From positions 372,001 to 436,000 of the forward strand of contig NZ_BJML01000002.1 of NCBI RefSeq assembly GCF_006539145.1: a stretch of DNA of 64,000 bases. The letters are read 5' to 3'. This document shows positions 1 to 8,524 of the stretch, piece by piece. Source of the stretch: Microbacterium testaceum (GTDB taxonomy: Bacteria > Actinomycetota > Actinomycetes > Actinomycetales > Microbacteriaceae). Made by a program: the position numbers and the translations under genes. The stretch's first letter is position 1. Each line of letters opens with the position of its first letter. The notes under the pieces were generated by a model. The model saw nothing but the letters and a program-made list of their open reading frames with translations. It had not been told where the DNA came from and made no database searches.

Positions 1-847
1 CGGGGCGCTGGGTGCACATGAGGTTCACCGTGTGCGTCAGCATGTCGGGATCGAGGGATGCCAGCTCGGCCCGCACCGTGTCGGCGGCGGCGGTCTCGGC
101 GAAACCGCCGTAGCGCAGCAGCGAGCTGCCCGTGAAGACGCCCGGGTCGATTCGCACGCCCCGCGGCGGGTCGATCTCCATCATGCGTAGGCGGCAGCGA
201 CGCACCTCGCCGTCGCTGGCGAGCACGGGGAAGAGCCGGTCGACGTCGTGCCCCACGCAGACGATGACGGTGTCGGCGACGTACGATCCGTGGGTCGTGC
301 GCACCCCGTCGACGACGTCGACGACGTTCTCACCGAAACGGAACACCACACCCAGCCGCGCGAGATGCGCCGTCAATGCGGGAACGGCCGCGGGCGAGTC
401 GACGCGCAGATCCCGCGGCATGAGGGCACCGCCGACGAGTCCCGGCACCGCCCAGCCGAGCCGGTCGGCGGTCTCGTCGGCGCCGAGGACGCACACCTCG
501 TCGCGGTCGCGTCCTGAGGCGAACTCGTCGAGCACGGCCATCTCGGCGACGCTGCGCGCGGCGACGACGGTGCCGTGGGCGGACACCGCGAGCCCCGCTT
601 CCGCACCGGCACGCAGCCAGGTCTCTCGCGCCACGACGGCGTACTCGCGCGCGCGGCCCGATTGCGCGGTGGTGCAGATGTGCCCGAAGTTGCGCACGCT
701 CGCGCCGACGGCGCGGTCGTCGCGGTCCACGACGACGACCGAGAGCCCCGCGCGCACGGCGTGCCAGGCGTGGGCCAGACCGACGATGCCCGCGCCGACG
801 ACGACGACGTCGGCGCGCAGCGGAGCCGGACTCGAGTGGGAGTGCAT
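1..847 (-). CDS. FAD-dependent oxidoreductase, HpnW/TIGR03364-like (3' end beyond window)
   Basis: The reading frame starts with ATG at 845-847 and runs off the left edge, so about 282 N-terminal residues are visible and the C-terminus is missing. A Rossmann FAD/NAD motif GAGIVG lies at residues 18-23, followed by a D-x-D-D ribose-binding region near residue 41. This is the DAO-type flavin amine oxidase fold. Members of the TIGR03364 family are known to sit next to phosphonatase-like HAD enzymes of family TIGR03351, and exactly that partner lies across the divergent promoter here. I infer oxidative removal of the amine of an aminophosphonate, giving an aldehyde for the HAD enzyme. The substrate cannot be read from sequence. 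A generic glycine/D-amino-acid oxidase is the alternative. Confidence 0.8.
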   Translation of the reverse strand, partial: MHSHSSPAPLRADVVVVGAGIVGLAHAWHAVRAGLSVVVVDRDDRAVGASVRNFGHICTTAQSGRAREYAVVARETWLRAGAEAGLAVSAHGTVVAARSVAEMAVLDEFASGRDRDEVCVLGADETADRLGWAVPGLVGGALMPRDLRVDSPAAVPALTAHLARLGVVFRFGENVVDVVDGVRTTHGSYVADTVIVCVGHDVDRLFPVLASDGEVRRCRLRMMEIDPPRGVRIDPGVFTGSSLLRYGGFAETAAADTVRAELASLDPDMLTHTVNLMCTQRP

Positions 848-896
848 GGGGTCGAGTCTCGGCTCTCATCGCACCGGAGTTCGACCGGTATCGCGA

Positions 897-910
897 CTTG
901 TCATGCAATG
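897..910. promoter_or_regulatory. Candidate GntR operator, degenerate copy
   Basis: CTTGTCATGCAATG shares its first nine bases with the perfect palindrome at 997-1010 and starts exactly 100 bp before it. It lies between the FAD oxidoreductase start and a low-GC TATATA stretch near 931-937, so it sits in the oxidoreductase leader or promoter. Assignment to the adjacent GntR protein is inferred. Confidence 0.5.
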
Positions 911-996
911 TTCACCGCCGCCCCTCCTCTTATATATGCGCGCCAGGATCGGTGAACGGCGAGCGAACACAACCTATGTCGCCGCTTCCCCGTCCG

Positions 997-1010
997 CTTG
1001 TCATGACAAG
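997..1010. promoter_or_regulatory. Candidate GntR operator, perfect palindrome
   Basis: CTTGTCATGACAAG is a perfect 14-bp palindrome ending 8 bp before the GntR start codon. TGTC-n-GACA type palindromes are typical targets of HutC-type GntR regulators. Its position predicts autorepression and, with the copy at 897, control of the divergent oxidoreductase. Confidence 0.65.
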
Positions 1011-1018
1011 ATCGCTTC

Positions 1019-1777
1019 ATGTCGTTGCATGAGACCGTCCGCACGACGCTGCGCGATCGCATCCTCTCGGGTGCGCTCCCCGTCGGCGCGGCGCTGCCGA
1101 CCACAGCCGAGCTGAGCGTCGAGTTCGGGGCCTCACGTGGTCCCGTGCGGCAGGCGCTTGCCGCTCTCGCCACCGAGGGGCTGATCAGCACCGGGCAGGG
1201 GCGTGTGCCGACGGTCATGCGTGCGCCCTTCGCTCACGCCATCGACGACTTCTTCTCGTTCTCGGCCTGGGTCACGGCGATGGGCCGGGTGCCGGGCCAG
1301 CGCACGATCGAGCTGGCGCTGCGCCGACCGCCGGCCTCGGTGGCAGCCGCCCTCGGCGTCGGCGGCGACACCCGTGCGGTCGACCTGGTGCGCGTGCGAT
1401 CGATCGACGACGAACCGGTGATGATCGAGCGCTCGACGTTCGTCGAGCACGTGGGGCGTCTGATCTTCGACTTCGACCCCGACGCCGGATCGGTCTTCAC
1501 CGCGCTGCTCGACCGAGGCGTCTCACTCGAGCACGGCGAGCACACGATCAACGCGGTCGCCGCGAACGACCAGGATGCCGCCGCGCTCGACGTCGCCGTC
1601 GGCACGCCGCTGCTGCGCGTCCACCGTCTCACCCGCAGCGCCGCGGGCGAGGTGATCGAGGTGGCCGACGACCGCTACCGCCCCGATCGTGCGTCCCTGA
1701 TCGTCCACAACTCCCGCACTCGCACCGCCCCGGCCCCGTCGGCGGTGCGCCGAACGACCACGGAAGGCTCCCGATGA
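1019..1777 (+). CDS. GntR/HutC-family transcriptional regulator with UTRA domain
   Basis: The 252-residue protein has an N-terminal winged helix (about residues 1-70, with the GntR pattern GASRGPVRQALAALATEGLI) and a C-terminal UTRA ligand-binding domain (about 80-230, with VRSIDDEPVMIERS and LLRVHRL). No clear Shine-Dalgarno precedes the ATG at 1019, so the message may be leaderless or the start may differ slightly. The stop overlaps the next start (ATGA), so it is translationally coupled to the phosphonatase-like gene. It probably senses a phosphonate or pathway intermediate and acts at the CTTGTCATGACAAG site directly upstream. Family call is firm; the ligand is inferred from neighbours. 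Confidence 0.88.
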   Translation: MSLHETVRTTLRDRILSGALPVGAALPTTAELSVEFGASRGPVRQALAALATEGLISTGQGRVPTVMRAPFAHAIDDFFSFSAWVTAMGRVPGQRTIELALRRPPASVAAALGVGGDTRAVDLVRVRSIDDEPVMIERSTFVEHVGRLIFDFDPDAGSVFTALLDRGVSLEHGEHTINAVAANDQDAAALDVAVGTPLLRVHRLTRSAAGEVIEVADDRYRPDRASLIVHNSRTRTAPAPSAVRRTTTEGSR

Positions 1778-2463
1778 CCGTCTCCCTCCTCTCCCTCGAC
1801 ATGGCCGGCACCACGATCGACGAGGGCGGGGTCGTCTACGACCTGCTCGCACGCTGCGTCGGTGACGAGCTCGGCGCTCCGGTTCCGGCCGAGGTTCTGG
1901 CTCCCTGGACGGGCACCGACAAGACCGAGGCCATCCGCGGCCTCCTCACCGAGCTCGGCGGCGACCCTGCCCGCACCGACGCGGTGTATGCCGGTTTCGC
2001 CGCTCAGCTCGACGCGGCGTACGCCGCGGCGACCCCGACGCTGTTTCCCGGGGTGCGCGAGGCGATGGTGTCGCTGCGCGCGGCCGGGGTGAAGGTCGCT
2101 CTGCAGACCGGTTACACCCGCCCGGTGGCCGAGGGGCTCCTGGCGAAGGTCGGATGGGAGGTCGGCACCGACATCGACGCTCTCGCCACGTCGGAGCTCG
2201 TGACCGCGTCGCGGCCCGCTCCGTACCTCGTGTTCCGCACGATGGAGCTCACCGGCATCCGGTCGGTCGACGAGGTGCTGGTCGCCGGAGACACCCCCAA
2301 TGATCTGGCCGCCGGCACCGCCGCCGGGGCGCGGTTCGTCGTCGGGGTTCTCACCGGTGCGGGATCCGCCGCCGATCTGGGACGGTCGCGCCACACGCAC
2401 CTCGTGGGCGGAGTCGCCGACATCCCGGCTCTGCTGCACTCCGCGAGCGAGCTTCCCCACTGA
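1774..2463 (+). CDS. Phosphonatase-like HAD hydrolase (TIGR03351-like)
   Basis: The 229-residue HAD protein begins with the nucleophile motif LSLDMAGTT (Asp9). Its cap region contains GTDKTEAI with Lys50, which aligns by eye with the Schiff-base lysine of phosphonoacetaldehyde hydrolase PhnX (MGLLKIDH context). Later HAD motifs are visible as LQTGYTRP and VAGDTPNDLAAG. PhnX cleaves phosphonoacetaldehyde to acetaldehyde and phosphate; this family is a distinct clade proposed to act on a related phosphonate aldehyde. It overlaps the GntR gene by 4 bp and the next gene by 1 bp, so the three are one operon. C-P bond cleavage is inferred from the retained lysine and the context. Confidence 0.85.
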   Translation: MTVSLLSLDMAGTTIDEGGVVYDLLARCVGDELGAPVPAEVLAPWTGTDKTEAIRGLLTELGGDPARTDAVYAGFAAQLDAAYAAATPTLFPGVREAMVSLRAAGVKVALQTGYTRPVAEGLLAKVGWEVGTDIDALATSELVTASRPAPYLVFRTMELTGIRSVDEVLVAGDTPNDLAAGTAAGARFVVGVLTGAGSAADLGRSRHTHLVGGVADIPALLHSASELPH

Positions 2464-3290
2464 TGACCGCGGCGCGCAAGCTGCTGCTGATCGGCATCGA
2501 CGGCCTGCGCGTCGACGATGCGCTGCGCTCTCCCGCCCCGGCTGCTCGACTCGCGGCTTTCGGGCGCGCGGGAGTCGTGCTGCCGATGACCATGGAGGTC
2601 CCGACCATCTCGGGCCCCGGCTGGTCGTCGCTGCTCACGGGCATGCGGCTCGCCGAGCACGGCGTCGTCGACAACCACTTCCAGGGTCATCGTCTGCGCC
2701 GTTGTCGAGACCTCCTTTCCCGGGCCGTCGACGCGCGCCCGAGCTGCTCGACCTTCGCGGCCGCCGACTGGCCCCCGCTGATCGACCCCGACGGCCCGGG
2801 ACCGATCATCGCGCCCGCGCCCGAGAGGGAACGCGCAGGCCTGCACCACGTCGTCCTGCGCGATGGGGAGTCGAGAGGATATGACCCGATGGATGCCGAG
2901 ATCGCGGCCGCCGCACGTGCGCATCTGCGCGAGACGGGTCCCGACGTGTCGTTCGTCTACCTCGGCGAGGTCGATGAGGCCGGCCACCGGCACGGCGGGA
3001 CCGCGCCCGAGTACACGGCCGCGATCGTGCGCGTCGATGCGCTGCTCGGCGGCATCCTGGACGTCGTCGAAGACCGCGCCGAGACGCACGGCGAGGACTG
3101 GCTCGTCGCCGTCACCACCGATCACGGGCACGTCGATGCGGGCGGCCACGGCGGCGGGTCGGCGCTCGAGCGGCGCTCGTTCCTGGCGCTCGGCCGGTTC
3201 GGCGGTCGCGACTCGCTGCCCGCGGGTCCGGTTGCGCCTCACGAGGTCCGCGACCTCTTGCTCACCGACCTCGGGCTTCTCCCGGCGTAA
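2463..3290 (+). CDS. Alkaline-phosphatase-superfamily hydrolase
   Basis: The 275-residue protein belongs to the nucleotide pyrophosphatase / PhnA-type metallo-hydrolases. Visible metal and nucleophile motifs are LLIGIDGLR (first Asp), VPTISGPGWSSLLTG (nucleophile Thr/Ser region), YLGEVDEAGHRHG (Asp and His), TTDHGH and GGHGGGS (last His). It is shorter than phosphonoacetate hydrolase PhnA (about 400 residues), so a reduced substrate-capping region is likely. The start overlaps the previous stop by one base (TGATG). Context suggests removal of phosphate from a phosphonate or phosphodiester by-product. The substrate is unknown. Confidence 0.8.
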   Translation: MTAARKLLLIGIDGLRVDDALRSPAPAARLAAFGRAGVVLPMTMEVPTISGPGWSSLLTGMRLAEHGVVDNHFQGHRLRRCRDLLSRAVDARPSCSTFAAADWPPLIDPDGPGPIIAPAPERERAGLHHVVLRDGESRGYDPMDAEIAAAARAHLRETGPDVSFVYLGEVDEAGHRHGGTAPEYTAAIVRVDALLGGILDVVEDRAETHGEDWLVAVTTDHGHVDAGGHGGGSALERRSFLALGRFGGRDSLPAGPVAPHEVRDLLLTDLGLLPA

Positions 3291-3361
3291 GGTCGTCCCG
3301 GCGTCTGATCCCACGGGCTCGGCGGCCCGCCGCGCGAGCCCGCCGCCCAGCCCCGCCGCAC

Positions 3362-3433
3362 GGCGGAGGAAAACCCGGGGACGGGAGGACCAATCCCTCG
3401 GCATCCATCCTCCGCCCCCGGAATCTCCTCCCG
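3362..3433. repeat. Interleaved inverted-repeat element, copy 1
   Basis: Arm A GGCGGAGGA (3362-3370) pairs with A' TCCTCCGCC (3408-3416), a perfect 9 bp. Arm B CGGGAGGA (3382-3389) pairs with B' TCCTCCCG (3426-3433), a perfect 8 bp. The order A-B-A'-B' is that of an H-type pseudoknot rather than two nested hairpins. Related copies lie at 3527 and 22102. It may be a REP-like element or a terminator of the convergent genes. Confidence 0.6.
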
Positions 3434-3526
3434 CGGGCTCGACAACCTCGCGCCCGGCCCCGCACCAACCCGCGCCCGGACCCCCGCGCCCCACCGCGCA
3501 GCCCCACCGCATGGCCGCACCGCGCC

Positions 3527-3596
3527 GCGGAGGAAAACCCGGGACAGGAGGACAAACCCCTCGCATCCGTCCTCCGCCCCCGGGATCTCGTCCCGG
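3527..3596. repeat. Interleaved inverted-repeat element, copy 2
   Basis: Arm A GCGGAGGA (3527-3534) pairs with TCCTCCGC (3570-3577). Arm B CCGGGAC (3539-3545) pairs with GTCCCGG (3590-3596). The B sequence differs from copy 1, yet complementarity is kept. It starts 165 bp after copy 1 in the same gap. Confidence 0.6.
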
Positions 3597-3625
3597 AGGC
3601 CCGCAGCGACGACGCGCAGCGGGCC

Positions 3626-6600
3626 TCAGCGCTTCAGACGCAGCGTCACCAGCTGGAACGGGCGCAGATCGAGCTCGACCGCACCACCGGCAGCACTCGA
3701 CACCGCCGCGGCGTCGACCTCGCGCTCGAGCAGATCGGTCTCGACGACGCCCACGACCTCGAAGCCGGCGTCGAGACGCGCGTGCATGCGCTCGCCCAGA
3801 GCCTCGTACAGGCGCACGATCACATCGCCCGATCCGTCCTGCGCGAGCTTGACCGCCTCGACGACGACACCGGGCTGGTCGACCGCGACGAGAGGCGCGA
3901 TCGAGGTCTCGGCGGCATCCGTCACCGTCCGCTCCGGCAGGTTGGTGCGGTATCCCTCGGTGACGGCGTCGACGACCTCGGCGCCCACGACGATCCCCAC
4001 CTCGAGGTGGTGCGCGCCCTGATCCTGGCCGGGGTCGGGGAACTTCGCCGACCGGATGATCGACAGCCGCACGAGTGAGAACGTGCCGCCCGCCTCGCGC
4101 TCGTGACGCGTGATGTCGTGACCGTAGGTGGAGTCGTTGGTCACCGCCACGCCGAAGCGCGGCTCGGCGACCCGCACCCAGCGGTGCGCGGCGGTCTCGA
4201 AGCGAGCCGCGTCCCACGACGTGTTCGTGTGAGTGGGTCGGACGATATGCCCGAACTGGATCTCGGACGCCGCGCGGTCGGTGTGGACGTCGACCGGGAC
4301 GCCGAGCTTCAACAGCTTCTGCTGCTCGTGCCAGTCCACGTCGAGGGAGAGACGCACGGTGCGCGAGCCGTTCGCGAGAGCGATGCGCGTGACGATCGTG
4401 GACGCCCCCGTGCGGCGCTCGACGACGATCGCGCGTCCGTCGAGGCGGACGGCCTCGGCGGAGTCGAGGGGCGTGACGTGGCGCCGGTAAGTCTCGTCGA
4501 TGTCCCACGCGTCCCATTGGGTGGGCGTGTCGCGGAACACCTCGAACAGGCCCGCGGTGCGACCGGCCGGAACCACCTCGCGGCCGCTGTCCACCTCCAC
4601 CAGCGAGGTGATCAGACCGCGTCCGTCGACGACCGCGCGCACGACGCCGTTGTCGAGCACGAAGCCGTCGCCCTCGGCGCTCGGGGTCACGTCGCCGTCG
4701 GGGCTCGCCGGGGCGATCGCGAGAGCGGGAGCACCGGAACGGCGGTGCGGGGCGGCATTCGCCACGACCGCGCGGTCGCCCGTGCCCACGAGCGCCCGGA
4801 GGCTGTCGGCGATGATCTGCTCGAGCTCCGCCGCGATCGCGGCGTAATTGCGCTCGGCATCCCGGTGCACCCAGGCGATCGACGTGCCGGGCAGGATGTC
4901 GTGGAACTGCTGCAGCAGCACCAGGCGCCACAGGCGCTGGAACGTCTCAGCCGGGTAGGCGGCGCCCGTGCGGACGGTCGCGGTGGCCGCCCACAGCTCG
5001 GCCTCGCGCAGCAGGTGCTCGCTGCGGCGGTTGCCCTGCTTCGTGCGCAGCTGGCTGGTGTACGTGCCGCGGTGGAACTCGAGGTACAGCTCCCCCGCCC
5101 ACACGGCCGGGTCGGCGTACTCGGCCTCGGCGGTCTCGAAGAACTCCCGCGGGGTGGAGTGCTTCACCACCGGCGCGCCCTCGAGCGAGTGCGTGCGGGC
5201 GATCGTCGCGGTCATCTCGCGCGTGGGTCCGCCGCCGCCGTCACCGAAGCCGTACGGCAGCAGCGAGGTGCGCGCGCGACCCTTGTCGGCGAAGTTGCGC
5301 TCGGCGTGGGCCAGGTCGGCCGCGGTGACCTCGGAGTTGTACTTGTCGACCGGCGGGAAGTGCGTGAAGATGCGCGACCCGTCGATGCCCTCCCAGCGGA
5401 AGGTGTGGTGCGGGATGCGGTTGGTCTCGTTCCACGAGATCTTCTGCGTGAGGAACCAGCGCGCGCCCGCGGCTCTCATGATCTGCGGAAGGGCACCGCT
5501 GTAGCCGAACGAGTCGGGCAGCCACACCTCTTCGGTGTCGATGCCGAACTCCTCGAGGAAGAACGTCTTGCCCTCGACGAACTGCCGGGCCATCGCCTCG
5601 CCGCCGACCATGTTTGTGTCGGATTCGACCCACATACCGCCCACCGGCACGAAGCGTCCCTCGGCGACACGCGCTTTCAGCCGGTCCCAGAGCGCCGGGT
5701 AGTGCTCCTTCATCCACGCGAACTGCTGCGCCGACGACGACGCGAACACGAACTCCGGATCTTCGTCCATCAGCGAGAGGACGTTGCTGAACGTGCGCGA
5801 CACCTTGCGCGCCGTCTCACGTACGGGCCACAGCCACGCCGAGTCGATGTGCGCGTGCCCGACGGCGTGCAGGACGTGGGCACTGGATGCCGCGGGCGCC
5901 GCCATCAGCGGAGCGAGCACGTCGCGACCGGCCTGCGCCGTGCCCGCGACGTCCTCGGGATCGACCGCGTCGATCGCGGCATCCATCGCCTCGACGAGTG
6001 TTGCTCGGCGCGCGGAGGTGGCGTCGAGCTCGGCGATGAGGCCGTGGAGCAGGCGGAAGTCCTGCAGGAGCTCCCACACCGCGAGATCGCGGAGGCCGAT
6101 CGACATGTCGCGGAGCGTATAGAGAGGAGCGTCGCCCGCGGTGGCGAGGTCACCCAGGTGCGTCGGCTCGAAGGTGAAGAGGCTGCCCACGTCGGGGTTC
6201 GAGGCGGCCTCGACGAGCACGTCGACGCGACCGTCGGGGTCGACCGCGGCCGGGCTGGCGTTGTTGAACGGCGAGACGCCCTTGATGGGGGCGCCCTCGC
6301 GGTTCCAGACGAGCGCTTCGCACTGGAAGCCGCTCTGTCCGGCTGTGAAGCCGAGATCGATCACGAGCTCGGCGACGGTGCCCTCCGGCAGGGAACCGTG
6401 CGCGTCGCGCCACGCAGCGGGGATCTCGCCGGAGACGGCGAACCAGGTCGTCCCCCACGCTCGACCCCACGGCGTTCCGATCGCGAAGGGGCGGTACTCG
6501 GCATCCCGAGCCTCGGCGAAGGTCACGGGCTCGCCCGGCGCCTCCCATGCCTGGATGTCGAGGGGCTGACGGGCGCGGTAGACGGCGGGGGCGAGACGCT

Positions 6601-6652
6601 CGCGGACGAAGCGTTCGATGCGCATCTCGATGAGCGCGGTGCGGTCGTGCAT
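3626..6652 (-). CDS. Alpha-mannosidase, glycoside hydrolase family 38
   Basis: The ATG at 6650-6652 has an AAGGAA ribosome site 8 nt upstream and gives 1008 residues, the usual GH38 size. The open frame continues further upstream, but that part lies over the permease gene in another frame and is not coding. GH38 landmarks are visible: HAHIDSAWLWP (zinc His and Asp), GGMWVESDTN, LPDSFGYSGALPQI (nucleophile Asp) and the HFPPVDKYN region; the long C-terminal beta-sandwich follows. It hydrolyses terminal alpha-mannosyl residues, probably in the cytoplasm since no signal peptide is seen. It is the last gene of an import operon, 29 bp after the MalG-type permease. Confidence 0.93.
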   Translation of the reverse strand: MHDRTALIEMRIERFVRERLAPAVYRARQPLDIQAWEAPGEPVTFAEARDAEYRPFAIGTPWGRAWGTTWFAVSGEIPAAWRDAHGSLPEGTVAELVIDLGFTAGQSGFQCEALVWNREGAPIKGVSPFNNASPAAVDPDGRVDVLVEAASNPDVGSLFTFEPTHLGDLATAGDAPLYTLRDMSIGLRDLAVWELLQDFRLLHGLIAELDATSARRATLVEAMDAAIDAVDPEDVAGTAQAGRDVLAPLMAAPAASSAHVLHAVGHAHIDSAWLWPVRETARKVSRTFSNVLSLMDEDPEFVFASSSAQQFAWMKEHYPALWDRLKARVAEGRFVPVGGMWVESDTNMVGGEAMARQFVEGKTFFLEEFGIDTEEVWLPDSFGYSGALPQIMRAAGARWFLTQKISWNETNRIPHHTFRWEGIDGSRIFTHFPPVDKYNSEVTAADLAHAERNFADKGRARTSLLPYGFGDGGGGPTREMTATIARTHSLEGAPVVKHSTPREFFETAEAEYADPAVWAGELYLEFHRGTYTSQLRTKQGNRRSEHLLREAELWAATATVRTGAAYPAETFQRLWRLVLLQQFHDILPGTSIAWVHRDAERNYAAIAAELEQIIADSLRALVGTGDRAVVANAAPHRRSGAPALAIAPASPDGDVTPSAEGDGFVLDNGVVRAVVDGRGLITSLVEVDSGREVVPAGRTAGLFEVFRDTPTQWDAWDIDETYRRHVTPLDSAEAVRLDGRAIVVERRTGASTIVTRIALANGSRTVRLSLDVDWHEQQKLLKLGVPVDVHTDRAASEIQFGHIVRPTHTNTSWDAARFETAAHRWVRVAEPRFGVAVTNDSTYGHDITRHEREAGGTFSLVRLSIIRSAKFPDPGQDQGAHHLEVGIVVGAEVVDAVTEGYRTNLPERTVTDAAETSIAPLVAVDQPGVVVEAVKLAQDGSGDVIVRLYEALGERMHARLDAGFEVVGVVETDLLEREVDAAAVSSAAGGAVELDLRPFQLVTLRLKR

Positions 6653-6681
6653 GACGTGGGTTCCTTGTCTGGGGGGACGGG

Positions 6682-7593
6682 TCAGCCCTTGACCGCGCCG
6701 GCGAGGGCCGACGGGCCGCCGAGTCCGCGCTGCACGAGGACGTACAGGCCGAGGACCGGGAGGGAGTAGACGATCGAGTAGGCCGCGAGCTGGCCGTAGG
6801 CCACGGCTCCGAACGACCCGAAGAAGTTGAAGATGCTGACGGCGGCCGGCTGGTAGTCGGGACTGAGCAGCAGCACGAAGGGGACGAAGAAATTGCCCCA
6901 CGCCTGGATGAAGGTGAAGATGAACACGACCGCGATGCCGGGGCGCATGAGCGGGAGCACGATCTGCACGAGCGTGCGCATCGACCCCGCGCCGTCCATC
7001 CAGGCCGCGTGCTCGAGCTCGACGGGCACGCCGTCCATGAAGTTCTTCATCATCCAGATCGCAATCGGCAGAGCGCTCGCGGTGAGGAAGAGGATCGTGC
7101 CCCCGATCGAGTCGATGAGGTTCAGCTGCACGAACAGGCTGTAGACCGGCACCATGATCGCCGTGATCGGCAGGCATGTGCCGAACAGCACCGCGTAGAG
7201 GAAGGGCTTGCCGACGCGCATCTTGTACCGCGAGAGCGGATAGGCGGCGAGCGAGGCGAGCACGACCGTTGCGATCGAGGTGCCTCCCGCCAGCAGCACG
7301 CTGTTCCACAGGGGCTGGAACAGCAGATCCGGCTTCATCACGGCCGCGAAGTTGTCGAGGGTGACGACCTCGGGCATCTTGATGGCCAGCGTCGGCTGCG
7401 CGTCGAGCGAGGCCGTGACGAGCCACACGAGCGGCACCACGAACAGCACGCCGACCACGATGAGCAGCGTGTTGGCGACGACGCGCAGGGCGCGGGTGCG
7501 CGGCGACGACAGCGACGCCTTCTTGCGCCCGGGAGCGCGGCGTGCGGAGCGCGAGCGGGCGCCGGTCACCTCGGGCAGGGTGGCGGTGGTCAT
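6682..7593 (-). CDS. Carbohydrate ABC transporter permease, MalG type
   Basis: This is a 303-residue inner-membrane subunit with a basic N-terminus and about six hydrophobic helices. The permease EAA loop is visible as ELEHAAWMDGAGSMRTLVQIVLPLMRPG. The start overlaps the stop of the upstream permease by 4 bp (ATGA). It pairs with the MalF-type subunit to form the channel for a mannose-containing oligosaccharide. No ATP-binding subunit is encoded nearby, so it probably shares an MsiK-like ATPase encoded elsewhere, as is common for actinobacterial CUT1 transporters. Confidence 0.92.
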   Translation of the reverse strand: MTTATLPEVTGARSRSARRAPGRKKASLSSPRTRALRVVANTLLIVVGVLFVVPLVWLVTASLDAQPTLAIKMPEVVTLDNFAAVMKPDLLFQPLWNSVLLAGGTSIATVVLASLAAYPLSRYKMRVGKPFLYAVLFGTCLPITAIMVPVYSLFVQLNLIDSIGGTILFLTASALPIAIWMMKNFMDGVPVELEHAAWMDGAGSMRTLVQIVLPLMRPGIAVVFIFTFIQAWGNFFVPFVLLLSPDYQPAAVSIFNFFGSFGAVAYGQLAAYSIVYSLPVLGLYVLVQRGLGGPSALAGAVKG

Positions 7594-8522
7594 GACGAGA
7601 CCTCCTCGCGCAGCGCGCGGACGTAGAAGAACGAGAAGATCGCACCGATGAGCAGCATGATCGTGGCGATCGCGGTGCCGTAGCCGAGCTCGCCGAACTT
7701 GAGGCCCTGCTGGTAGGCGAGGATCGGCAGCGTCGTGCTCTTGTTGCCGGGGCCACCGCCGGTCATGACGAAGATCAGTGTGAAGACCGACAGGGTCTGC
7801 AGCGTCACGATCATCGAGTTGGTTCCGATGGTCGAACGGATCATGGGGATCGTGATGAGGAAGAGGCGCTTGATGCCGCTCGCTCCGTCGACCTCGGCCG
7901 CCTCGGTGATCTCGGGCGGCACGTCGGCGAGGGCCGCCGAATAGACCATCATCGAGAACGCCGTCCCGCGCCAGATGTTGGCGAAGACGACCATGAGCAC
8001 CGGCATCGTGAAGAGCCAGCTGACGGGGTCGAGACCGAAGATCCCGAGGATCACGTTCAGGGTCCCGTTGTCGCGGAAGAACGCGTACGCGGCGAATGCC
8101 GCGACGATCTCGGGCAGGACCCACGCGGTGACGACGATCGTGCCGACCACCGCGGTGACGACGCGATTGCCCGAGCGCATCATGAGAGCGAGGGCCAGGC
8201 CCAGGATGTTCTGACCGATCACGGCGGAGAAGAACACGAACACGATCGTGTTGACGACCGCCACGGGAAAGTCGGGGGCCTTGAAGAGCTGGGTGTAGTT
8301 GTCGAAGCCGATGAACTGGCTCGCGACGGCGGTCGAGCCCGACAGGGTCGCGTTGGTGAGCGAGCCCCACAGCGACACCAGGATCGGTCCGAGCAGGAAC
8401 ACCGCGAGCAGCAGCGCTGCGGGAAGGAGCGGGAGCGCCCGGGCCGAGGACCGGAGGCCGCGCGTGGTGGCGCGCGACCTCCGGTCGGTTCCGGTCGCCC
8501 CGGTCTGAGCCAGGGCGGTCAC
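7590..8522 (-). CDS. Carbohydrate ABC transporter permease, MalF type
   Basis: The GTG start at 8520-8522 lies two bases after the binding-protein stop and gives 310 residues. A cytoplasmic leader of about 35 residues precedes the first membrane helix (ALPLLPAALLLAVFLLGP). The EAA loop reads EITEAAEVDGASGIKRLFLITIPMI. It forms the transmembrane pair with the MalG-type subunit downstream. Substrate class is inferred from the GH38 gene in the same operon. Confidence 0.9.
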   Translation of the reverse strand: MTALAQTGATGTDRRSRATTRGLRSSARALPLLPAALLLAVFLLGPILVSLWGSLTNATLSGSTAVASQFIGFDNYTQLFKAPDFPVAVVNTIVFVFFSAVIGQNILGLALALMMRSGNRVVTAVVGTIVVTAWVLPEIVAAFAAYAFFRDNGTLNVILGIFGLDPVSWLFTMPVLMVVFANIWRGTAFSMMVYSAALADVPPEITEAAEVDGASGIKRLFLITIPMIRSTIGTNSMIVTLQTLSVFTLIFVMTGGGPGNKSTTLPILAYQQGLKFGELGYGTAIATIMLLIGAIFSFFYVRALREEVSS

Positions 8523-8524
8523 GA

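Larger units (their letters stand above)
3291..3625. other. Convergent intergenic gap carrying two structured repeats
   Basis: This 335-bp gap lies between the stops of the hydrolase (+) and the mannosidase (-). No coding region is supported. It holds two diverged copies of a roughly 70-bp element with interleaved inverted repeats, described separately. Confidence 0.8.

Noticed and set aside
4103-6769. 888-residue open frame on the plus strand opposite the mannosidase
   Set aside because: It is antisense to a complete GH38 gene, and its composition is typical of a shadow frame in high-GC DNA.
6653-7756. In-frame extension of the mannosidase gene, giving a 1376-residue reading frame
   Set aside because: The extension overlies the MalG and MalF permease genes in another frame, has a low-complexity Arg/Ala-rich product, and a good ribosome site marks the GH38 start at 6652.
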